Positions 12,201-21,935 of a stretch of 64,000 nucleotides of DNA are shown piece by piece. The stretch comes from Beta vulgaris subsp. vulgaris. Lineage: Eukaryota; Streptophyta; Magnoliopsida; Caryophyllales; Amaranthaceae. How positions within the stretch are numbered: the first letter of the stretch is position 1; every line of letters starts with the position of its first letter. Made by a program: the position numbers and the translations under genes. The notes beneath the pieces were generated by a model. It did not search any database. It saw only the letters and a list, made by a program, of their open reading frames with translations, and was not told the DNA's origin. The stretch spans positions 64,019,055 to 64,083,054 of the forward strand of contig NC_079202.1 in assembly GCF_026745355.1 (NCBI RefSeq), written 5' to 3'.

Positions 12201-15200
12201 AGAATACTTCTCATTTTGCTATGGTTTTCTGGGTCTTCTGTTGGAGGGACAGGACTGAGTTGATGAATGGCTCATTGTTGTCATGCAAGACAGGTAGAAG
12301 AATTTCTGTAAATAATTTGTCGTTCGCTGTTACTTTTTTGTTGTCTTTGGATTTGCAAGCTGCTAATGACTAGTTTTTCCCCATTACAGATTTGCTCAAA
12401 GAAAAAGAAAAGAGAAAAGAAGTTGACGGAAGAGTATGGATTATGTCCTTTTGCAGTGCAAAACCTGCATCCTTATGCGAACGACTAAGAGATGCTTCAG
12501 CTATAGTGCTATACATAAGAAAGACCTCAAAAACTTTGTTATTATAATGACCCAGAATCTTTGCTCCTTTGCTTTTTGGAGTTCATTAACTTAGATAGTT
12601 AATTTCCACTAAAATGTACAAAGAACATATTGTAGTTTCCTTTTAATGTACTTTTCATAATTTTGTAAATGTGATATCAAAAATATTATTGGTTAAATAT
12701 TTGTCTTAGAGACTAAAAAAGGAGTGCAAAGATTGTGGCAAAAAAGTAAAAGCTGATAGCAGTATACTTGAGAATTCAGACATAGACATGCTAGTGTTAT
12801 ATACCCCAGTTTCTTTATGCAAGTTTAATTCCAAACTACAAATTGCTGATCAACTCCCCAAAGGCTAGCAGCAGTGCAGCACTCATTAATGATTAAACAC
12901 TAAAGGGTCTGAATGTCCAAATTAAATATGTGAAAATTGCATGGAAGTGATAACATAACAAGGTCTTTAGACAACCATAATAGGATTTAGTAACAAAAAG
13001 AAGCAACATCTCCTAACTGAGGTATAAACAAGTTAGGACCTGTGTAACCAAGTCTTGTAGTAGAGTTCCTCCAGAGGTTGGAAACCTGAAAAAAAAGGTA
13101 TCAGAATCATCAGTATTATACAAAAGACGACATATTACCATTTTCTGCGAAAAATTCCTCCTCGTTTCTGTCAATGAGGGAAGTCGAACAATGAGCTTGA
13201 CAAGTTGGCTTTATACAAATCATGCATGATGTATATCTATTGGCACCAGATACAATGCAACATGCACAATATAATGATATATACTCTAAAAGGGATGCAT
13301 GCACTTTCTGTCATTACAAATTTACCTACAAAATATCATAATAGAACTCAGGGTCTTCAGTATTCCTGCTCCATTGTCCCAACTCACACAACAAATGAAA
13401 ATCTAAAAGCTAGGAAGAAGAATGATCACCATGTAGCAGGCATATGAGGAACAACAGGTACAGTGACATGCAATATATCAATAGATAGAAAGTTTACCAC
13501 ATATAACCCCATGCTTTGGGGAATTTTCTGATTTAACCCCCCATATGTGCACACCTTTCAATGATAACCCCAACTTGAATAAAATCATTAAGACTTCACG
13601 AAAAGGCTAATGTTGTCAAGTCAATTGCAACTTTTAGCTCTATAAAAATAAAAATCTAATGTGAAGCTTAAAGCAAAAGGAACCCCTCCCCTGTCCCGGC
13701 CAAATGAAACAATCCCTCCCTAGTCTGAAGCAAACACCCTTCATCTCTTCCGCTTTCCACTGCTACCCATCCCCTCTTTATCTCCAACAAAAAGTCCCAT
13801 CCCCGCCATTAATTCCCCCACCCCCTCCTCTCCGCAAGGAATCCAGCCCCTCCCTCCAAGGCCTTGTTGTGTTGTGACAAATTCAAATGTATTGCTGGCC
13901 TTAATCAAGTCAGCTGGCAGGGAGGAGAATGGAAGGAGTTTGGAGGCCAGCAGGAAACGGAGAAAGGAATTTTGTAATATAAAGAAAGGTTTTTCATTAG
14001 AAAATAAAATTGATTTAACATTAGCTTTTCAGTAAAATTAAATGACAGTTAGGGTTATTGCGAGAAGGGAGCAAACGTGGGAATTGGATCAGAAAATGGC
14101 CTCAAAAAACATGGATATATGGGATAAAATTCAAAAACTAAATATATGGGAAGCAACAATTTGTGGGAAAAAGGTACACTCTCACTCAGACAGATCAGTA
14201 CTGATCATATTTTACTCATATGTACTATCCTCTTATGTCTTCAGTAGCCGCACACTCATTAAAGGAATAACTTAAAGTGATATGCTGTGTACATTCAGCA
14301 CTTGCATCAACCATTTGCATGCACTTTTGTCTCAGTACCATTGCTATTTTACATCAATGTCAAACATCAATCTGATTTTTAAATGGACTAGTAGCATTTT
14401 CCAAAACTCCCAAGGAAACTTTTGGGTGCAATGTCATATAAGATGCAAATGACCAGCATCAACTAGTACTGACTCTTGGCAAGATCTTCAGCAGTTCAGA
14501 ACACTTCCTTCCCGTTTCTCTTGATATTATCAAACACCTGACCAGGAAAGATACCATAACTTAGAGTCACTCAGACAAAATCTCAGGCCAATATGGCCAA
14601 CCTTCACAAAGGGAATTTAACAGATATATTTGCATTCCATCTCATATATAATCGATATGAGTAATATGGATCTCTGGTTTCGGGAATCTTTGCTTGATGA
14701 TATTCTAGTCAGCGACTCAGCGTCCTAAAGGGTATTCAGCATGACTTCAAGCAAGGTCAAACAAGTGCCGCGTTGCCCTGTGTCTTTAATTCTCTAAAAG
14801 TAGTGAGACTTTCAGATGCAGCTCCCTCGATTTTATCAATATTAATAGCGGGCACTTTTGAACGGGTGTCTTATAGAGCCAAATGACCAAAAAGGAAAAA
14901 AAAAAAAACTTTGTATTGTAGGGTCCCCAAGGATGATTAGGGCCTTTTTCAAGGTTAACAACGATTGTGCCTGGTGAATGGTGACATCTATACTCTTGGG
15001 AGTTTGTTACACACTGACATTAAAATTTCCAATTCCAAAAGCATTAAGCATTGGCTCCTGTATAGGTCCTATGCGGGTAACTCCTCCCCCTCCCCTCTAT
15101 CGACGACTTTGGGTTAAATTTCATATGTGATCCATAAGACCAGTATGGATCCTGGAAGGCCTCTTAATAGTTGCATACTTTTCCCTTGAACAATGTCTGT

Positions 15201-17843
15201 GAAAGGCTCTTGATCATCATTTACGCCTGTGAGGCTTTCCTCCAAATTCTTTTAATGCTCGACTCTGGCTTATCAAGAGGGTCTGACTTACATAGCCCTT
15301 TAATTGGAAGAAGATAAAGACCAATTACATATGGTCCCACATACAACTAGGATCCATGACAGCAAAAGAAAAGACCCTACCATATACAATGTCAAATATC
15401 AAGCAGATTTCTAAAAGGTTAATATTTCGGACCAGATACTAGAATAAATGAAGAAATATAGTGTAGGAAACATTATTGCCTAGAATAAGACATAGAACTC
15501 CCTGCGATCCTGTTTGTTCTTTCTGCTTACTCCATTGAGATGTTTCAGAAAGTTCTTCCTATAGAGAATATTACCCTATTTGGCCAAATAAAAGTAAGAG
15601 AGAAGTACCAAAAAGTAACAAAGAGAGTGCAAAAAGTGCATTTACCTTGGTTTCTTCGTATATCAAAAATAGGGATAGTGGGAGTATAAGAGAATTAGGT
15701 TGATGGCTATGGCAAGAAAGAATGTCTATCTTTACTTTCATGTGCGGAGATACAATCACAAATCCTACATCTAACAACCCCCCACCCTCAACGCACACAC
15801 CACACACAGCAGCTCATTGTGAGAAATTCATAATTAAATTAAAAAAAGAAAGAAGAGATATTGACGAGTTTAATGACCGAAAATAGAATTGGACTGAAAA
15901 TAAAATAAGCACTACTCTTTTCTGTACAATGATTACAGTTTGCACTTTGTAAGGAATCTTAATCAGAAAAGCAAAGGGAAGCCTTCACTGGCACTATCAT
16001 TAAAAATAATTCACAGGTGCGCCACCAGGCATACAGTGATAAACTGGCATTGGCCTAACATTAAGCTGGCCAGTGGGCAGGTCTAAAAAGAACTACAAAG
16101 TACAAACTAACTATGGATGAATATTTTTTATTAAAAACGATTTACCTTGGCTTAAGAATATCTGAAAGAAATTCTCAAATTTGCCAAAGAAGGAGGCCAA
16201 AATGTCTTCTTTGCGTAATTGGCAGACCTTAGAGGCTATTTGTTGCAACCTTGCATTCAAGCATGTTGTAGGCTGTTTATTATCAACATTTAAGCCGACC
16301 CCTGAAAGTGAAACGATAATGTTGACACATACGGACTATAAAGGTTGTTAATTCAGAAATTACAATAATAGTACACTAGTATATGATTGGAAAGGCAAAC
16401 CATTGAAAGGGGGAAAAAGGTCTACAGAAGTAAAAATTGCAATTGATGGCATTTACCCACACTTATATTGAATTTCTTTGATTGATATGTGGAAGTGCAC
16501 AATATCCCACCAACTTTTAAATCATTCAAGTAAAGATCATTTGGCCATTTAATCTTAACCCCCAGCTGAGGCAAGCCCTGCATATCACATAGTCAAAGAA
16601 ACATCCTCATAGAGAAAAATATAAACCCAAAAAGTAGTTAATCAGAGTAAAATATGTAAACTTGATGTGCAAGATCATGAAACTAGAGTAAGCAAGATCC
16701 ATATGTTACAAGATGAAATTATAAAAAATGAGACAACATCAATTAAGTGATATACAAGTAACACAAAAGTGACTAACTTATATAGTGATTCATATTGGGG
16801 GAAACTTACATTTTCAAAACAAAGATCTTTTATAGCCTCAGTAACAGCAAGTGAAGCAACATATTGTAGTAAAGGCACTACTCGTCCATCCTCCATTTCT
16901 ATTGTAAATGAAAACATAAGACAACCTGGTGGAGATTCCCAGACATTTGTTGTCCTTCCTACACATTCAATACTCATATTAGTCATATAAGGATGATATA
17001 GTATGACCCTTAAATAGTACTCCCTCCATTTCATATTAATCTACACATTTACACTTTTCACGCATGACAATGCAAAATTTTGAGGACATATATCTTTAGT
17101 TTTGTATTTGTAAAAATTATAAAAAGTACATATTAATAAAATACATACTATACTAAGACGAATCTAACAAGATCCCACATGACTATGTTTTTATTCACCT
17201 ATAAATCACAAACAAAAGTCAAAGTGCAATTTGTGAATAGTATAAAATGTCATATAGATTAAAATGAAACGGAGGGAGTATGGCTCATTAGTATGAAGAG
17301 AAAGTGAAACCTCTGCCTTTATATTGAACATCAGCAACACAAACAGCTCCAACAGGAAGCTCACTGAAATTCCTGTCACACACAGAAATTTAAAAAAATA
17401 AATAAAGATTAAAGAGAGAAAATTGGGGGGAAAAAACAAAGAGGGAATAATGTATACTGAGAAACGACGTCGTGGGTAGAAGGCAAGCGAGGAGACCAAA
17501 TGAGAAAACGTCCAAAACGAGAGGTTGAAAGGGAATTGAAGAAGGAATGGACACTAAACGACGTCGTGGAGGGTTTAGGAAGGTGAGATTGAAGACGAAG
17601 GAGAAGATTAGAGGTATGAGAAAGTTGAAGAGTGTGATTGGAGTGGAGATAAGTTGCGAGTTCTTTCTCGGAACATGACTTTCCACACAAAAATAATTGA
17701 AGCTGCTCGCTGGATTCCATGGAAACAACAGAATTAATCAATTTGGGGAGGAGAGAGAAAGCGACTGAATTGGTACTTGGAATTTTGATGACTGAGGGAA
17801 GTCGGGAACTAGCGCGGATCAACTGGAACTGAAAGGTCATCAA
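9225..17843 (-). CDS. HCS1: Biotin--protein ligase (holocarboxylase synthetase), HCS1-like
   Basis: Attaches biotin, via biotinyl-AMP, to a lysine of carboxylases such as acetyl-CoA carboxylase and methylcrotonyl-CoA carboxylase. Nine exons: 17458-17843, 17311-17372, 16810-16958, 16457-16577, 16146-16301, 13040-13085, 11591-11657, 10694-10770, 9225-9267. All junctions are GT-AG and phases sum to 368 aa, close to the 367 aa I recall for Arabidopsis HCS1. Catalytic-domain motifs in order: STHDVVSQ (about residue 122), GRGRTTNVWESPPGC (biotin/ATP loop, about 149), KWPNDLYLN (209-217, catalytic lysine), VGGILCTS, SVGVGLNVDN, then the C-terminal domain with EELYYKTWLHS, GQRVIIQD and SLDFFKGLVRHK. 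An upstream ATG at 17843 adds 41 residues rich in Ser, Arg and hydrophobics, like an organelle transit peptide; Met42 (ATG at 17720) begins MESSEQLQ and would give a cytosolic form. Intron 5 is about 3.06 kb and holds a transposon; intron 2 holds a MITE. Confidence 0.95.
11405..11526. repeat. Diverged tandem duplication in HCS1 intron 7
   Basis: Two adjacent segments of roughly 60 bp share the order ATAAAAATAAAATTTGA, a T-rich tract, ATAAAAG and GTAAAGAGAG. The first begins near 11411 and the second near 11475. Copies differ by substitutions and small indels. The same GTAAAGAGAG-like word recurs further left near 11300-11390, so this is part of a broader purine-rich low-complexity stretch. 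Confidence 0.5.
13493..14129. mobile_element. Inverted-repeat element with ~30-bp subterminal repeats (copy C), in HCS1 intron 5
   Basis: The left arm has three AACCCC-containing units at 13503, 13533 and 13564 (spacing 30 and 31 bp). The right arm is its diverged inverted copy: reading the minus strand inward from 14129 gives CATATATCCATG, ATTTTCTGAT, AATAACCCTAACTG and GAAAAGCTAATGTTAAATCAA. These match the left arm's CATATAACCCCATG, ATTTTCTGAT, GATAACCCCAACTTG and GAAAAGGCTAATGTTGTCAAG. The core (13680-13960) is C-rich on the left and G-rich on the right. There is no coding capacity, and I found no clear target-site duplication, so the outer edges are approximate. Same architecture as copies A (19375) and B (36039). 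Confidence 0.65.
17020..17278. mobile_element. Stowaway-like MITE in HCS1 intron 2
   Basis: Terminal inverted repeats CTCCCTCCATTTCAT and the complement of ATGAAACGGAGGGAG bound a 259-bp AT-rich element flanked by TA on both sides (17018-17019 and 17279-17280). This is the hallmark of Tc1/mariner-type Stowaway MITEs. It shares internal words with the element at 44344-44602 in the opposite orientation (CACATGACTATGTTTTTATTC and its complement, allowing small differences). It lies between the second and third HCS1 exons, 32 bp from exon 2. Confidence 0.85.
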
Positions 17844-17889
17844 TTAGTCAAACCCTTGGACTTCTACTTCTACTTCTACGGGCTAGGCC

Positions 17890-18133
17890 TAGAGGTGATC
17901 ATTTTTGGCCCGGCTCGTTTTTAGGCCAGGATTTGGTAGAATTTTTTTTGGCTTTGGACGGGCTTTGGGCAAGCTAAAAATGATTTTGTAGTTTGTTTTT
18001 TTTCCCGGTCCGTTTTGGCTCGCAAAAGCCTGCTAATTTAGGCCCGAAATAGCGAGCTTTAGACACAAAATTTCGCCCCGACTCGACCAATGGGCAATTT
18101 TTTTTTTGCCGCCCCGGCCCATGATCACTTCTA
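17890..18133. mobile_element. hAT-like MITE just upstream of the HCS1 start codon
   Basis: The imperfect terminal inverted repeat is TAGAGGTGATCAT on the left and TAGAAGTGATCAT (minus strand) on the right. Inside are GC-rich GGCCCGGCTCG / CCGCCCCGGCCCAT blocks. The 8-bp flanks (GCTAGGCC and CTACAGCC) match only partly, so any target-site duplication has decayed. The left edge is 47 bp upstream of the distal HCS1 ATG, so the element must overlap the HCS1 5' UTR or core promoter if that ATG is used. Confidence 0.55.
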
Positions 18134-19374
18134 CTACAGCCCCACAAACTCTAACTGGAGTATAGATTGATTTAATTTTTTCATGATTAAAGTTTGTAGT
18201 TTGATAATTTAAATATAAATTTCAAATTATGTAATTTGTATGAAGTAATTAAATTTCAGATTTATTTATTTTGTTTGAGTAAGGGTTTTAAGTATCAAAT
18301 TATGGATTTTTAGGGTTTTATGAGTTGGAAATTGTAGTACTATGAAAATTGAATACTCTTATGATTATGATTATATTTAAGCATGTTTTAAAGGATTTTA
18401 AATACATTATAAGTTATTGAAATTTTTATTAGTATGCTTATGTTGGAGTTTTAATTGTCAAATTATGGGTTTTTTAGAGTTTTAATGACTAGTATGGTAG
18501 TACTATACTAGGAGACATCTATAGTTGAAGTTTTAATGATTAAAAAGGATTTTAAACACTTTTAAAGAGGGTTTAAAATATTTTAAAGTCCCTGGAATTT
18601 TATTTGAATATTGATTAGTGGTTGTATTGATATTTGGTAGGCGGAGAATTCTCTTTAGACGACTTATAAGATTATTAAAGTGGTCTCGCATATTGTCTAC
18701 ACTATATGTTAGTAGACTAGTATCATATTCTAAGATTAGTATTGATGTAATATCATGTATAGGGAACTATTTATAGTTCATGTGTGATTTATATTCACGT
18801 GAAATTAAATGTTTTATGTTGTTGTGTGAAGCATGTTGCCTATGTTGGTTGTATTATGTTTGCATGTATGATTGATGCAAGCATATGTCATTGAGAATAT
18901 ATTTTATTAATTCACTTGAGTGATTAATAATTTGTTGTTATTGGATCATGAATTGGATCATGGTGTTCCCTTTGTATTATTTTATCTACTTTATAAAAAC
19001 CGAGTGTCTTATTTGGTAAGTTAGTTTTTCACCTATGAAAAGTTGTTTGATTGTGACTTAGATCAACAAAAAAATAATGGTTATGGAACTAATAATGGAT
19101 TATTCTTGGATGGTTATGTTGTTGATCACCTTATTATCTAATCCTAAGATAAAAATGGAAGTTTTATGTATCCTTGATTGTTATATTGTTTGTCTTACCT
19201 TATGAGTCATAACAAGTAAATAAATTATTAAACAATTAAAGTGGAAAGCAAATAGCAATAAGTTTTAGAGTTGTGCACATATGAAGTGTTAAACTATTAT
19301 GAGTTGGAGTACATGGTGACAGCCCATGGCTTTTCTCGGGATCAGATTGATCACTATGTCCTATTTTATTTAAA
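18134..19374. other. AT-rich repeat-like DNA, possibly the left part of an LTR
   Basis: No protein-coding signal. The sequence is AT-rich with many TTTTAAA-type words and imperfect internal repeats such as GGGTTTTAAGTATCAAATTATGG-like phrases recurring near 18290 and 18460. It runs straight into inverted-repeat element copy A and seems to continue after it, suggesting that A was inserted into pre-existing repeat DNA. I could not define its left boundary. Confidence 0.35.
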
Positions 19375-20406
19375 CGATTTTTTCACCAAATACCCCTGAC
19401 AAATTTAAAAATTCACCATATACCCTCAATGTTTCAAAAATTCACCAAGTACCCTTGAGTTTTCGAAAACGTTCACCAAATACCCTTTTTCTAACTTCCG
19501 CTAACTCACCATTAGCGTTATTTACGATCTTGCCATTATTAAGCCTTAATCTTAATTTGATCTAACCATAACCCTCATCTAACCCTAACTCTTACTAGAT
19601 CTAATCCTACACCTAAACCCTTCCCCTTCCCCTTCCCTTAACCCTAACCCTACCCCTAACCTTAATTCCTTGGCAGCCCCCACCCCTCCCTCACCGCCGT
19701 AGCACCTTCCCCCCCACCACCGCAGCACCCCCCTCTCCCCCTCCCCCTCCCCCTCTTCGTTCACCGGCGATTCCCCCACCCCCTCTTCGTTCATCGTCGA
19801 TTCCCCACCCATCTTCGTTCACCGCCGGCCTACCCCACCCCCTCGTTAGGGTTAATCGAAAATTTGACCCACGCCCTTTTCGTTCACCACCGGCCTCCCC
19901 CACCCCTTGCGTCCGGGTTAATCGAAAAGTCCGACCCACCCCATCTTCGTTCACCACCGGTCCCCCCCCACCCCCCACGTTAAGGTTAATCGAAAAATTC
20001 TGACCCATTCCCTCCCGCCACTTCTCTCTTCTTCTCTAATGAAAAAATCATGTTAGGTTAGAATTCCGATCTAGTGTGGTGGCAGGTGATGCGACAGTGA
20101 ACGAAGATGGGAGAAGGAGGGGTGCCGCAGCGGTGGGGGAGGGGTGGGGTGGAGGCTGCCAAAGAATTAGGGTTAGGGGTAGGGTTAGGGTGAGGTTTAG
20201 GATTAGGATTAGGATTAGGATTACGGTAAGGGTGAGTGTTAAATTAGGATTTAGGCTTAATGATGGCAAAATCGTAAATAAAGCTAACGGTGAATTAATG
20301 CAAGTTAGAAAAAGGGCATTTGGTGAACGTTTTCGAAAACTCAAGGGTATATTGTGAATTTTTGTAACATTTAGGGTATATGGTGAATTTTTAAATTTGT
20401 CGAGGC
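19375..20406. mobile_element. Inverted-repeat element with ~30-bp subterminal repeats (copy A)
   Basis: The left end reads CGATTTTTTCACC. TTCACC units follow at 19382, 19412, 19441 and 19472 (spacing 30, 29, 31 bp), each followed by a variant of AAATACCCC. The right arm mirrors this, with GGTGAA-type units at 20322, 20353 and 20382. Inverted similarity extends inward about 200 bp (left TTATTTACGATCTTGCCAT, right complement TTATTTACGATTTTGCCAT). The core is CCCTAA-like and C-rich on the left, GGGTTA-like and G-rich on the right. TATTTAAA occurs directly outside both ends (19367-19374 and 20407-20414), a candidate 8-bp target-site duplication; the outermost right unit appears lost. No coding capacity; possibly a non-autonomous Mutator-like element. 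Confidence 0.75.
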
Positions 20407-21081
20407 TATTTAAATTAGTATCTCGATATCATTGGTCATGTGACTACGGAGTCGCCCCGGTACTTTGTCTTCCAATAAATTGAATACTGGTCTGATTTGG
20501 TTTAGAGAATTCTTTCAATTGTCTATTCAATCTAAATTTAATTAACTTATTGGTTCTAGAGTCAAGTTCGGTCAAGTTAGTCCGTCTTTTTGTTATATTA
20601 TTATTTAACTTTATTTTAATGATTAGAAGTATCATGTTAGGTTTTATATTTATTTACTATGTAATACTCATGTTTGCTAATTACGTGTTTTGTGTGTGTA
20701 TGTCGATCATGGTTGTGCCTTATTGATCCTGTGATAACCCATATGGTGAACAGTATCTCAAATTATTAACGCATCGTTCATTTCAGGTTTGAGGATAATG
20801 CATCATGGGTTCGAGAGTCGTGTAAAACTTGTGTTTAGCTTTAATACTCTTAGTTGACTTTAATTATGGTTTGAGTTTGACTTTATGTTGGTTTGACTTT
20901 AGTTTGGTTTTGGAGCTGACTTATGGTTGTCTAATTTATTGTTTTCAAAGTTATTTATTATTTTATGCTGCAAAATTCTAAATAAACTAATAAATTATCA
21001 CATGGGCGATGATGTTTTGATAATTTTCTAATTTTATATTGATAAGTTTTTTGGAAAATATTGAATTGTCGGGGTGTTACA
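20407..21081 (-). mobile_element. Possible LTR end (minus orientation), interrupted by copy A
   Basis: Read on the minus strand, 21081 begins TGTAACACCCCGACAATTC. This TG-start with a CACCCCGA-type beginning resembles LTRs of plant Ty3/gypsy chromoviruses. The repeat probably extends leftward across copy A into 18.6-19.4 kb. I found no internal gag/pol, primer-binding site, polypurine tract or second LTR, so a solo or truncated LTR is the most that can be said. Confidence 0.3.
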
Positions 21082-21935
21082 AGTGCACCTGACACAATTG
21101 GACAATGGTACGCTAAGCGCACTGCTTTGCTTTTCGATACGTTTTCACAGCTCTTTTGTTAAACGCAATTTAACAATTTTTTATTATCTTTTTACTCTGA
21201 AAATTCAATTTTAGTTATAAAAATGTCTTTAAAATTATTTATCTATTAAAACTAAATAATTAATTATCAACAATAATAATTATTAAAACTAAATAATCAA
21301 TTATCAAGAATAATTCATGATTGCGCTTTTTTAAAGAATTGTGTTCAAAACTTTATTTATGAGCTCAAAATGCAGTTAACTATTAAGAATAATTAATTTA
21401 GTTTTAAAATATAAATTTAACATTTTAAAAATTATTTTGAGTTGACTTTTCAAACTGCTCTCTCTTTAAATTGGACCAATTAAAACCACTATATAAGTAT
21501 ATATTATATCATTAGATTTTTGAATAAGAAGATACGATTATATCTTTTTCTATCAATATATTTCTCTCTAGATGTTAATTTTTGTGCCCAAAATACGTAA
21601 ACATTATAGTGAAACTGAATTCTTGTCTTAACAAGATTAAGGAAAAAGAAACCACATGGTAAGACATTACATAATTAAGATTCTCGTTAGAAAGTGGCTC
21701 GCCATAGAAGCAACACCACCACGATCACAAAAGTGTTTTAAGACACAACAACATTAGACCAAAAGAAATAAGAAACAACATGACATATCATATCATATTC
21801 TAGTGATATGATTATTCTACATAATAAGTTGGTTCACACAATAGTAGTCCACGAAACTTATAACACTTCTTAACACAAATCACATAAGTTATATTAAACT
21901 ACTGCCATGAATGGCTCGATATCTTAATATGGGTC
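21082..21935. other. Intergenic, AT-rich; short tandem duplication
   Basis: No gene seen. A duplication of about 38 bp near 21245-21310 repeats the phrase TATTAAAACTAAATAAT(T/C)AATTATCAA. The last 200-300 bases before the metallothionein stop probably include its 3' UTR and polyadenylation region. Confidence 0.4.

Noticed and set aside
17882..18141. Target-site duplication for the hAT-like element at 17890
   Set aside because: The flanks GCTAGGCC and CTACAGCC agree at only some positions, so I do not claim a duplication; the element rests on its inverted ends alone.
19560..20230. Interstitial telomere (CCCTAA-like words)
   Set aside because: The words are irregular, mixed with other C-rich sequence and mirror each other across the element. 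They are better explained as part of the inverted-repeat element.
19585..20357. Several long overlapping frames on both strands in the GC-rich core of copy A
   Set aside because: The translations are low-complexity Gly/Glu/Arg or Leu/Thr strings in multiple frames at once, as expected from C-rich/G-rich DNA. No domain and no splice structure.
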